11,506 nt of DNA from positions 30,157 to 41,662 of the forward strand of contig MU647218.1 in NCBI GenBank assembly GCA_026770585.1. Direction: 5' to 3'. Below are positions 6,171-11,462 of this stretch, piece after piece. The notes beneath the pieces are model-generated. The model was given only the letters and a program-made list of their open reading frames with translations. It was not told the DNA's origin and did no database searches. Made by a program: the position numbers and the translations under genes. The DNA is from Baffinella frigidus. Taxonomy: Eukaryota; Cryptophyceae; Cryptomonadales; Baffinellaceae. Numbering within the stretch: the first letter of the stretch is position 1; every line of letters begins with the position of its first letter.

Positions 6171-6362
6171 CAGGGAGAAGGGTGCAGGACCTTGAACATC
6201 CTACCACGCAAGAGTGTAACACTGACCTGGGAAAACAAGTCAGTTCACACGGAATTTGTATCAACTTCCCGAAATTTCGATTTTTCTCTGGGGATAATGT
6301 AGGCCATTTTCTTTTAAATTAAACCTGTTCCCGGATGAAACTCCTCCAAACCCTGAAACCAG

Positions 6363-6422
6363 GTGGTGCCGCTGCACCAGTGCGACATCCACAAATCGCG
6401 CCGCTTCGCTTTCTACGACCAG
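6363..6422 (+). CDS. exon 8: VVPLHQCDIHKSRRFAFYDQ
   Basis: The exon has 20 codons (visible residues 189 to 208), after GAAACCAG and ending GACCAG before GTCCAC, phase 0. RFAFYDQ followed by VHTTGMDI from exon 9 reproduces a family string I recall. The copy at 6660 shares the end but has FYGQ and no acceptor, so this copy is the functional choice. The intron starts GTCCACTT, resembling the next exon start GTGCACAC. Confidence 0.9.
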
Positions 6423-6461
6423 GTCCACTTTTGATCGTTTGGCAACTTTGGCAAACAGACT

Positions 6462-6659
6462 CTCAACTTTAGGGTTTGGGGTTTAGGGTTCAGGTTTTAG
6501 TGTTCAGGGTTGAGTGTTTAGGGTTGAGGGTTGGTGTAAGGTAGGTGGGGGTTTAGTGTTCAGGGTGGGGTGTTCAGGGTTGAGGGTTGGTGTAAGGTAG
6601 GTGGAGGTTTAGTGTTCAGGGTTCGGTACTCAGGGTTGAGGGTTGGTGTAAGGAGGGGG
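6462..6659. repeat. intron 8: TTTAGGG-type repeats, G-rich on the sense strand
   Basis: GGGTTTAGGGTT, GGTTGAGGGTTGGTG and TAGTGTTCAGGG units repeat. A longer phrase, GTGTAAGGTAGGTGG, occurs three times with small changes. This is the opposite orientation to the C-rich heptamers in introns 4 to 7 and 10, so the segment is probably inverted. Confidence 0.88.
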
Positions 6660-6716
6660 GTGGCGTTGCACCAGTGCGACATCCACAAATCGCGCCGCTT
6701 CGCTTTCTACGGCCAG
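6660..6716 (+). pseudogene. exon 8 copy d (nearly full, acceptor lost)
   Basis: The copy reads VALHQCDIHKSRRFAFYGQ, three bases shorter than exon 8 at its start, and ends GGCCAG before GTTCAC. The sequence before it is G-rich and has no adjacent AG. It and exon 8 share the following phrase ATCGTT.GGCAACTTTGGCAA. Confidence 0.75.
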
Positions 6717-6806
6717 GTTCACTTTCGATCGTTCGGCAACTTTGGCAAGAAGACTAAACGTTAGGGGTTGGGGGTTGGGGTTCAGGTTTTAGTGTTCAGG
6801 GTTCAT

Positions 6807-6821
6807 GCTTTCTACAACCAG
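6807..6821 (+). pseudogene. exon 8 end copy e (15 nt)
   Basis: GCTTTCTACAACCAG before GTCCCT matches the last 15 bases of exon 8 with two changes. It is another donor-side copy. Confidence 0.5.
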
Positions 6822-6841
6822 GTCCCTATCCTCGTCCACCC

Positions 6842-6932
6842 GGATCCGTCCGTTTATTTTCGTGGTACTTCGCAGATCGGTCCATTTATTTTCGTGGTAC
6901 TTTGCAGATCGGTCCATTTATTTTCGTGGCAC
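6842..6932. repeat. 32-bp tandem repeat, three units
   Basis: TTTATTTTCGTGGTAC begins at 6853, 6885 and 6917, each followed or preceded by CAGATCGGTCCA. The period is exactly 32 bp. Confidence 0.92.
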
Positions 6933-7149
6933 TAATTAACAATTGCGCTGTACAGTACAAAGACATCTTATTAACTGACGTGCCAACCGCATTTTCGGCC
7001 AGCCCTCTCACGTGAAGCATTTTGACCGTTTGGGTGCACCTGCCAACACGACACGTGTCCTGAGTCGCGTCCCGAGTCACGTCCTCGTCCTCGGTCTCAT
7101 GCGTGTCCTGAGTACGCTATCGTGTCCTGAGTCCTGTCCAAACAAGCAG
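6933..7149. other. intron 8 end with GTGTCCTGAGT repeats
   Basis: The tract 7054-7140 repeats GTGTCCTGAGT and related phrases four to five times with small changes. No exon copy is seen. The intron ends AACAAGCAG. Confidence 0.65.
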
Positions 7150-7242
7150 GTGCACACGACGGGGATGGACATCCAACACTCGCTCAACGCCAAGGCTGTC
7201 CTCACCCTCGGGAAGGACATGACCTTCCGCGACTACGCCCAG
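7150..7242 (+). CDS. exon 9: VHTTGMDI...LTLGKDMTFRDYAQ (helicase motif V-like)
   Basis: The exon has 31 codons (visible residues 209 to 239), after AACAAGCAG and ending GCCCAG before GTACAC, phase 0. It contains VHTTGMDIQHSLNAKAVLTL then GKDMTFRDYAQ. I recall HTTGMDIKH.LNA.AVLTLGKDM.FRDYAQ as the best conserved stretch of the family. TTGMDI resembles helicase motif V, and the trailing Q starts the motif VI-like segment continued in exon 10. No truncated copy is evident, apart from intron 9 beginning GTACACAC like the exon start GTGCACAC. Confidence 0.93.
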
Positions 7243-7358
7243 GTACACACTATTCAATCCGTCAACGTTGGAGCCGTTACCTTGGACGTGCCCGGGACGT
7301 GACCGGGTTTCTCGGGACGTGACCGGGTTTCCCGCCAGTACTGCGTGGAATCGGGGTA
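7243..7358. other. intron 9 start with an about 20-bp direct repeat
   Basis: CGGGACGTGACCGGGTTTC occurs twice in tandem (about 7293 and 7313). The remainder up to the MITE-like element has no recognisable content. Confidence 0.6.
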
Positions 7359-7526
7359 CTACACGGGAGAGCTACATGTCATTTTACGCCCTGCGTCTAT
7401 CTATTATTTTTCCTTGAAATCGGCAAAAAATGTCGGAAATGCCCACAAATAATTGACTTTGACGGGAAAGTAACCGCAGGATATGTTTGAAATGGCTCCA
7501 AGAACCCATCTAGTCCTCCCCCGTAG
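7359..7526. mobile_element. MITE-like element, copy 2
   Basis: This is the second copy of the element at 4217-4386, in the same orientation. It is 168 bp, with ends CTACACGGGAG and CTCCCCCGTAG flanked by TA on both sides. The first two thirds are almost identical to copy 1; the right third has diverged. The presence of the same bounded unit in two unrelated introns, each beside TA, supports transposition. Confidence 0.72.
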
Positions 7527-7720
7527 TACTGTCTCAGTCTATTTGGGCTCACCAACTTGGGCCCGCATCCGTTATATCACCAATTTGGTGAGCTGTACAA
7601 CTTGAAGGAAACCGCACTGGGTTGACGAGCGCGGAATTGAACTTCTTCTTGGTTACTCTCACGCCTGGGGATGAGTGATCCAAACGTCTGTGAGACTTTA
7701 GACTCGGGATGGACCGGTAG

Positions 7721-7748
7721 GGGGCGTACCGGATACGGGGGGTCCCCC
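7721..7748 (+). pseudogene. exon 10 start copy i
   Basis: After CCGGTAG this copy reads GAYRIRGVP and then runs into CTAGGCCCC. Its acceptor-side phrase GGGATGGACCGG is the same as that of the true exon. Confidence 0.75.
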
Positions 7749-7972
7749 CTAGGCCCCTACGGCCTACCGTAGGCAATCCCGTAGGCTCAACTACCCGGTT
7801 TCCAGGACGTTGGCCTATGAAAGTCTATGTGCCTTACGACGCGGGATGGACCGGCAGGGGCCCCCCTGTGTAGTCTATGAGTCTCAAGAACGGGCCCGCC
7901 TCAGGGACGACTTTCCTTTCAGTAAAGTCGTCGTTCTTAAAAGTGGTTGACGCGCGTGGGATGGATCGGCAG

Positions 7973-8000
7973 GGGGCATACCGGATGCGGGGGATCGCCC
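7973..8000 (+). pseudogene. exon 10 start copy iii
   Basis: After ATCGGCAG this copy reads GAYRMRGIAP and then CTAGGCCCC. It is identical to exon 10 over nine residues. A remnant copy ii (acceptor plus about four bases) lies near 7858. Confidence 0.8.
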
Positions 8001-8221
8001 CTAGGCCCCTACGGCCTACCGTAGGCAACTCTCACGCCTAGACATGAGTGATACACACGGTTATGAGCCTTGCGGTTATGAGCCTTACGGTTATGAGCTT
8101 TACGGTTATGAACGATCCTTACGGTTATGAGCTTTACGGTTATGAAGATAACCGCTTTACGGTTATCTTACGGTTATGAGCTTTACGGTCATGAACGATC
8201 CCGCGTGGGATGGATCGGCAG

Positions 8222-8248
8222 GGGGCGAACCGGATGGGGGGGGTCGCC
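8222..8248 (+). pseudogene. exon 10 start copy iv
   Basis: After ATCGGCAG this copy reads GANRMGGVA, with Y to N and R to G changes at otherwise fixed sites, and then diverges. Confidence 0.7.
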
Positions 8249-8364
8249 AAATTGGTGCAGTCAAATAGACTGACACAGAGCTCGAGCTTCTGTGAAATAA
8301 ATGAACCGATCTGCGAAGCCCACCGTGGTGATGGTTGGTTGACGAGCGCGGGATTCAACGGCAG

Positions 8365-8391
8365 GGGGCATACCGGATGCAGTGGATTTAG
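8365..8391 (+). pseudogene. exon 10 start copy v
   Basis: After AACGGCAG this copy reads GAYRMQWI followed at once by TAG. The change of RG to QW and the stop show it is dead. Confidence 0.7.
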
Positions 8392-8491
8392 CACGGACTT
8401 GTTGGAGGTAGCCTACAGGTAGCCATTCCATCCATTCCGGATGAGCCTTACGGCTATGAGTCTGACGATTCCGCGCGGGATGGACCGGCAG

Positions 8492-8554
8492 GGGGCATAC
8501 CGGATGCGGGGGATCGCCATGGGGCAGACCATCGAGCTCCTCATCATTCCCGAG
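8492..8554 (+). CDS. exon 10: GAYRMRGIAMGQTIELLIIPE (helicase motif VI-like)
   Basis: The exon has 21 codons (visible residues 240 to 260), after ACCGGCAG and ending CCCGAG before GTAACC, phase 0. Joined to exon 9 it gives DYAQ-GAYRMRG, close to the family string DYAQGAFRMRGIG.GQTI that I recall. The Q, R and R spacing is like helicase motif VI (Q..GR.GR), where arginines contact ATP across the cleft. It is the only copy with both halves: five copies upstream hold only the first half, four downstream only the second. Confidence 0.92.
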
Positions 8555-8710
8555 GTAACCCCTCTCAACCGTAAACCATAAACCATAAACAATAAACCCT
8601 AAACCATAAACCATAAACCATAACCCATATCTAAGAATAAATAAATCAAACCATAACCAGGAACCATAAACCCTGACCCCAACCCCCCACAAATCCCCAA
8701 CCCGTTAACC

Positions 8711-8734
8711 ACAGAGCACCTCATCATTCCCGAG
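8711..8734 (+). pseudogene. exon 10 end copy 1
   Basis: ACAGAGCACCTCATCATTCC encodes EHLIIPE with the frame of exon 10 and is followed by GTAACC. It is a donor-side copy. Confidence 0.75.
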
Positions 8735-8851
8735 GTAACCCTGCACCTCTCGAAGCCCTACCGAAACACCTCTAAACCAGAAACCAGAAATCAGAAACCA
8801 GAAACCAGAAACCAGAAACCCTGACCCCCCACAAATCTTCAACCCGTCAAC

Positions 8852-8875
8852 CATAGAGCTCCCTATCATCCCCGA
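8852..8875 (+). pseudogene. exon 10 end copy 2
   Basis: The copy reads IELPIIPE and ends CCCGAG before GTGGCC. It is a donor-side copy with L to P. Confidence 0.75.
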
Positions 8876-9001
8876 GGTGGCCCCCTAACCCTAAACCCTA
8901 ACCCCTCAAACCCTTCAACATTAAAAACTAAACCCTGACACCAACACCCAACCCCGAACCCTAACCTCCAAACCCTTCAACCCTGATCAAAACTGAAGAC
9001 G

Positions 9002-9025
9002 ATTGAGCTCCTCATCCTTCCCGAG
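9002..9025 (+). pseudogene. exon 10 end copy 3 (GC donor)
   Basis: The copy reads IELLILPE and ends CCCGAG before GCAACC, so its donor GT has become GC. It is preceded by GAAGACG, another trace of the exon (CAGACC). Confidence 0.75.
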
Positions 9026-9100
9026 GCAACCCCTCTAAACCATAAACCATAAATCCTAACCCCTGACCCCAAACCCCCACAAACCCCCAACCCGTTGACC

Positions 9101-9124
9101 ATAGAGCTCTTCATCATTCCCGAG
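9101..9124 (+). pseudogene. exon 10 end copy 4
   Basis: The copy reads IELFIIPE and ends CCCGAG before GTAACC, the same donor as the true exon. Confidence 0.75.
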
Positions 9125-9309
9125 GTAACCCTGAACCTCGCCCATAACCCCTAACCCATAACCCTTAACCCCTAACCCCTAGCCCCTAACCTCCAACTCC
9201 CAAACCCTTCAACACTAAACCCTGAACCCTGAACCCAAACACTAATCCTCAACCTCCTAACCCCCCTAACCCCCAACCCCTAACCCCCCATCCCCCAAAA
9301 CAAACACAG

Positions 9310-9363
9310 GTGCGACAACTGATGATGCACCAGCTCGGGAGCAAGGTCAAGGCGGGCGGGCGG
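9310..9363 (+). pseudogene. exon 11 start copy a
   Basis: After AAACACAG this copy reads VRQLMMHQLGSKVKAGG and then GRAALTTN before C-rich intron sequence. One D to H change separates it from exon 11. It is a strong decoy acceptor, with the same A-rich approach to the acceptor as the true exon. Confidence 0.82.
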
Positions 9364-9421
9364 GCAGCCCTAACCACCAACCCCCCAACCCCTGACCCCC
9401 CAACCCCCCCCCAAAAAAAAA

Positions 9422-9470
9422 CAGGCACGATAACTCATGATAACACAGTGAAGGCGGGCGGACGGGCCAC
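9422..9470 (+). pseudogene. exon 11 start copy b (internally deleted)
   Basis: CAGGCACGATAACTCATGAT recalls CAGGTGCGACAACTGATGAT, and GTGAAGGCGGGCGGACGGGC recalls the later part, but the middle coding for QLGSK is lost and the frame is broken. Confidence 0.65.
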
Positions 9471-9754
9471 CCTGCGGGGGGACAAACCCTATACCCTAAA
9501 CCCTAAACCCCAAGACCTAAACCCTAAACCCTAAACCCTAAACACTAAACACTAAACCCTAAACCACAAGACCTTAACCCTAAACCCTAAACCCTAAACC
9601 CTATGCCCTAAACCCTCAAACCTCTGCCCTAACCCCCAACCCCCCAACCCCTAACCTGGAGGAAAGGCGCGGCGCCGTCCTCTTCCTGAGGGGGAAGGGA
9701 CGTCGGAAACCCAAACCCCCGAACCATAACCCCCAAACACCCAAAAAAAAACAG

Positions 9755-9973
9755 GTGCGACAACTGATGATGGACCAGCTCGGGAGCAAGGTGAAGGCGG
9801 GCGGGGGCACAGGCGCCGAGCCGTCCAACTCCGGGGGGGGGCGGGACGTCGGGGTGTTGCAGGACGTCGCGGCGTGGTTGGTCGTCAACTCGATGCGCAC
9901 GGAGCAAGTGCAGTTCGCGATGCTGTGCGAGCAGAACATGCGCAACGTCTGGCGCAAGAACGCCTTCAACCAG
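9755..9973 (+). CDS. exon 11: VRQLMMDQLGSKVKAGG...WRKNAFNQ (largest exon)
   Basis: The exon has 73 codons (visible residues 261 to 333), after an A-rich stretch ending ACAG, and ends AACCAG before GTGTCT, phase 0. It begins VRQLMMDQLG, has a low-complexity G/S-rich segment at exon residues 16 to 30 (AGGGTGAEPSNSGGGR), then DVAAWLVVNSMRTEQVQFAM and LCEQNMRNVWRKNAFNQ. The DV..WL..NS...E..QF..L..QN..N.WRK pattern fits the region I recall after the helicase-like core in the family. The G/S segment is probably a clade-specific insertion. Confidence 0.9.
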
Positions 9974-10360
9974 GTGTCTGCCAACGACTCTCATGCCACG
10001 TCCCCTCATCTCGTCCCGGATCTCCCCGGATCTCCCTTGATCGTGTAACCAGGTTACTGCCAACCACCTTTGTTACGCTGATCAGTACCACGTTCGCTAC
10101 GTACTGCCAACCGCCGTTGTTGCGCTGATCAGTACTCCGTTCGCTACGTATTCCGGCTTCACTGATCCTGACACTCCTTCAACCACCTCGTGGCGCGGTG
10201 CTCCCCTCATCTCGTCCCGGATCTCCCCGGATCTCCCTTGATCGTGTCCCTGATCTCTGCTGATCTCGCTGATCTCGCTGATCTCCCCGGATCTCGGTGA
10301 TCTCGTCCCTAGTCCTGTCCGTGACCTCGCCCGTGACCTTACTCATGACCGCGTGTGCAG
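9974..10360. repeat. intron 11: duplicated 45-bp block and a 47-bp tandem unit
   Basis: The 45 bases starting CCCCTCATCTCGTCCCGGAT are identical at about 10002 and 10203. Between them TACTGCCAACCNCCNTTGTT units start at 10055 and 10102. TAACCAG-GTTACTGCCAAC near 10046 copies the exon 11 end and donor. GATCTC repeats fill 10250-10305. No heptamers occur here, unlike in intron 10. Confidence 0.85.
10178..10201 (+). pseudogene. exon 12 start fragment, possibly joined to the exon 11 end
   Basis: TTCAACCACCTCGTGGCGCG then GTGC matches the end of exon 11 (TTCAACCAG) followed directly by the start of exon 12 (CTCGTGGCGCGGTGC), with one mismatch at the junction base. It is either an ordinary acceptor-side copy with a chance match upstream or a copy of spliced sequence. 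Confidence 0.6.
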
Positions 10361-10456
10361 CTCGTGGCGCGGTGCACGGACATCGGAACGACGAACGGGG
10401 GCGACGCGAACATCGCCCGCTGCATCGACGCCTTCCTCGAGCGCCTCGATTTCCAG
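10361..10456 (+). CDS. exon 12: LVARCTDIGTTNGGDANIAR to RLDFQ
   Basis: The exon has 32 codons (visible residues 334 to 365), after GCGTGTGCAG and ending TTCCAG before GTCCCG, phase 0. It reads LVARCTDIGTTNGGDANIAR then CIDAFLERLDFQ. The ERLDF end followed by exon 13 VESGLP is consistent with the helical region behind the core in this family. The evidence is the open phase-0 frame, GC-rich composition and a partial copy of its start in intron 11. Confidence 0.82.
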
Positions 10457-10642
10457 GTCCCGTCCTTCTCTGACTGTTATATCCTCCTTCCGTGACTGTC
10501 TAGGTCCTTCTCTGACTGATCTGTGTCCCTCCCGTGACTGGCTAGTTAATTGTGTGACTGCTCTACGTCGTCCGTTTGAACATGCGCGCAATAAATCTTG
10601 TCAAAAGGATGCACAACCCTGACCCTCCGCGTTTTCGAGCAG

Positions 10643-10674
10643 GTCGAAAGCGGGCTCCTGAACAACCCGTTCTT
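10643..10674 (+). pseudogene. exon 13 start copy a
   Basis: After TCGAGCAG this copy reads VESGLLNNPF and then enters the minisatellite. It is the most diverged of three acceptor-side copies. Confidence 0.8.
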
Positions 10675-10781
10675 CTGTGACTGCTCTATGTCTCTTCCGC
10701 GACTATCTAGTTCCTGAAGTGACTGTTCTCCGTGGCCCTTCCAGATCCTTCTGTGACTGTTCTCAACGCCCCCTCGAGCAG

Positions 10782-10812
10782 GTCGAGAGCGGGCTCCCGG
10801 ACCAGCCGACCC
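10782..10812 (+). pseudogene. exon 13 start copy b
   Basis: After TCGAGCAG this copy reads VESGLPDQPT, identical to the true exon, and then enters CTCTGCGACTG repeat sequence. It is a fully plausible decoy acceptor 250 nt upstream of the real one. Confidence 0.82.
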
Positions 10813-10906
10813 TCTGCGACTGCTCTCTGTCTCTTCTGCGACTGTCTAGTTCCTTCTGTGACTGCCTAGATCCTTCTGTGACTGTTCTCTTTGGCCCTTC
10901 GAGCAA

Positions 10907-10937
10907 GTGGAAAGCGGGCTCCCGGACCAGCTGACCT
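10907..10937 (+). pseudogene. exon 13 start copy c
   Basis: This copy reads VESGLPDQLT. The acceptor CAG|GT has become CAAGT, so this copy has lost its splice site, though the rest of the 125-bp unit is like copy b. Confidence 0.8.
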
Positions 10938-11031
10938 TCTGCGACTGCTCTCTGTCTCTTCCTCGACTGTCTAGTTCCTTCTGTGACTGCCTAGATCCTT
11001 CTGTGACTGTTCTCCATGCCTCTTCGAGCAG

Positions 11032-11162
11032 GTCGAAAGCGGGCTCCCAGACCAACCGACCTTCCTCGAGAAGCTGAAACTGATCCAGAGGCTCAACGAA
11101 GACCTTCTGGAGTCAGACGCCCAGATGGAGCGCGTCGAATATATCACGAAAATCGCCACGTG
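11032..11162 (+). CDS. exon 13: VESGLPDQPTFLEKLKLIQR to VEYITKIAT (3' end uncertain)
   Basis: After TCGAGCAG this exon reads VESGLPDQPTFLEKLKLIQR, NEDLLESDAQMERVEYITKI and AT (visible residues from 366). It is amphipathic and rich in E, K and L, probably helical. I place a donor at ACGTG|GTACAT, but this is a guess. Without splicing, the frame reads on through CCCGAAA heptamers to TGA at 11212-11214, which could be a real C-terminus of odd composition (WYILNPKPGTRNPKFET). Two donor-side copies of its second half follow. Confidence 0.78.
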
Positions 11163-11291
11163 GTACATTTTGAACCCGAAACCGGGCACCCGAAACCCGA
11201 AATTCGAGACCTGAGACCCGAAACCCGAAACCCGGATCCCGAAACCCGAAACCCGAAACCCGGATCCCGGAACCCGGATCCCGGAACCCGA
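11163..11291. repeat. CCCGAAA and CCCGGAT heptamer arrays
   Basis: Tandem CCCGAAA, CCCGGAT and CCGGAAC heptamers follow exon 13 directly. A similar array follows the next exon 13 copy (11366-11462). This variant dominates here, whereas CCCTAAA dominates in introns 4 to 6. Confidence 0.92.
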
Positions 11292-11365
11292 GACCTCCTG
11301 AAGTCAAGACGCCCAGATGGAGCGCGTCGAATATATCACGAAAATCGCCACGTGGTACACCAAGA
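11292..11365 (+). pseudogene. exon 13 end copy 1, frameshifted
   Basis: GACCTCCTGAAGTCAAGACG matches the exon but with one extra A, so the frame breaks. The rest (DAQMERVEYITKIATWY) is identical through GTGGTACACC. It is a donor-side copy. Confidence 0.82.
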
Positions 11366-11462
11366 ACCCGAAACCGGCTACCCGAAACCCGAAAGACGAA
11401 AGACGAGACCTGAGACCCGAAACCCGAAACCCGAAACCCGAAACCCGGATCCCGGAACCCGA
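11366..11462. repeat. second CCCGAAA heptamer array
   Basis: Five uninterrupted CCCGAAA-type units and CCCGGATCCCGGAAC follow the frameshifted copy. The order of variants mirrors the first array, so exon piece and array were duplicated as one unit of about 170 to 190 bp. Confidence 0.9.

Larger units (their letters stand above)
5682..6362. repeat. intron 7: CCCAAA, CCGCAAA and CCCTCAA arrays
   Basis: Successive sub-arrays use different heptamers: CCCTAAA/CCCGAAA, then CCCAAAA, then CCGCAAA and CCCTCAA (5930-6050), then CCCCAAA. A phrase CCTTGAACATCCTAAACCCT precedes each of the two exon 8 start copies, 238 nt apart. The last 180 bases before exon 8 are not heptameric. Confidence 0.9.
7527..8491. 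repeat. intron 9 body: five exon 10 start copies and TTACGGTTATGAGC repeats
   Basis: The phrase GGGATGGACCGGCAG (acceptor) leads into exon 10 starts at 7721, 7858, 7973, 8222 and 8365 before the true one at 8492. CTAGGCCCCTACGGCCTACC follows two of them. Between 8055 and 8195 GGTTATGAGCTTTAC-type units of about 14 bp repeat up to nine times. No gene on either strand is supported. Confidence 0.8.
8555..9754. repeat. intron 10: CCATAAA, CCAGAAA and CCCTAAC arrays with exon copies
   Basis: Sub-arrays use distinct variants: CCATAAA (8573-8635), CCAGAAA (8775-8820), CCCTAAC (8880-9000 and 9140-9300), CCCTAAA (9485-9610). Each of the first sub-arrays ends with the phrase CCCACAAATC..CAACCCGT.AACC and an exon 10 end copy, so about 150-bp units were duplicated. 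Exon 11 start copies follow. Confidence 0.88.
10457..11031. repeat. intron 12: CTTCTGTGACTG minisatellite and 125-bp tandem units
   Basis: The core TCCTTCTGTGACTGTCTAG repeats many times with changes. On a larger scale, units of 139, 125 and 125 nt run from one exon 13 start copy to the next (10643, 10782, 10907, true exon 11032). Open frames here on both strands are translations of the repeat and are not called. Confidence 0.88.

Noticed and set aside
8055-8195. A CRISPR array (GGTTATGAGC repeats)
   Set aside because: Units are about 14 bp, adjacent, with no unique spacers of even length, in a eukaryotic intron.
8261-8692. A 143-residue open frame on the minus strand with YGLWFMVYGL repeats
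   Set aside because: It is the CCATAAA heptamer array and exon 10 copies read backwards.
9629-10063. Open frames of 122 and 144 residues on the minus strand
   Set aside because: They are antisense shadows of GC-rich exon 11; the + frame there matches the gene, and the minus readings show no family features.
10677-10934. An open frame of repeated CDCS/SFCDCL residues as a cysteine-rich protein
   Set aside because: It is the CTTCTGTGACTG minisatellite of intron 12 with exon 13 start copies; copies of the repeat differ without regard to frame.
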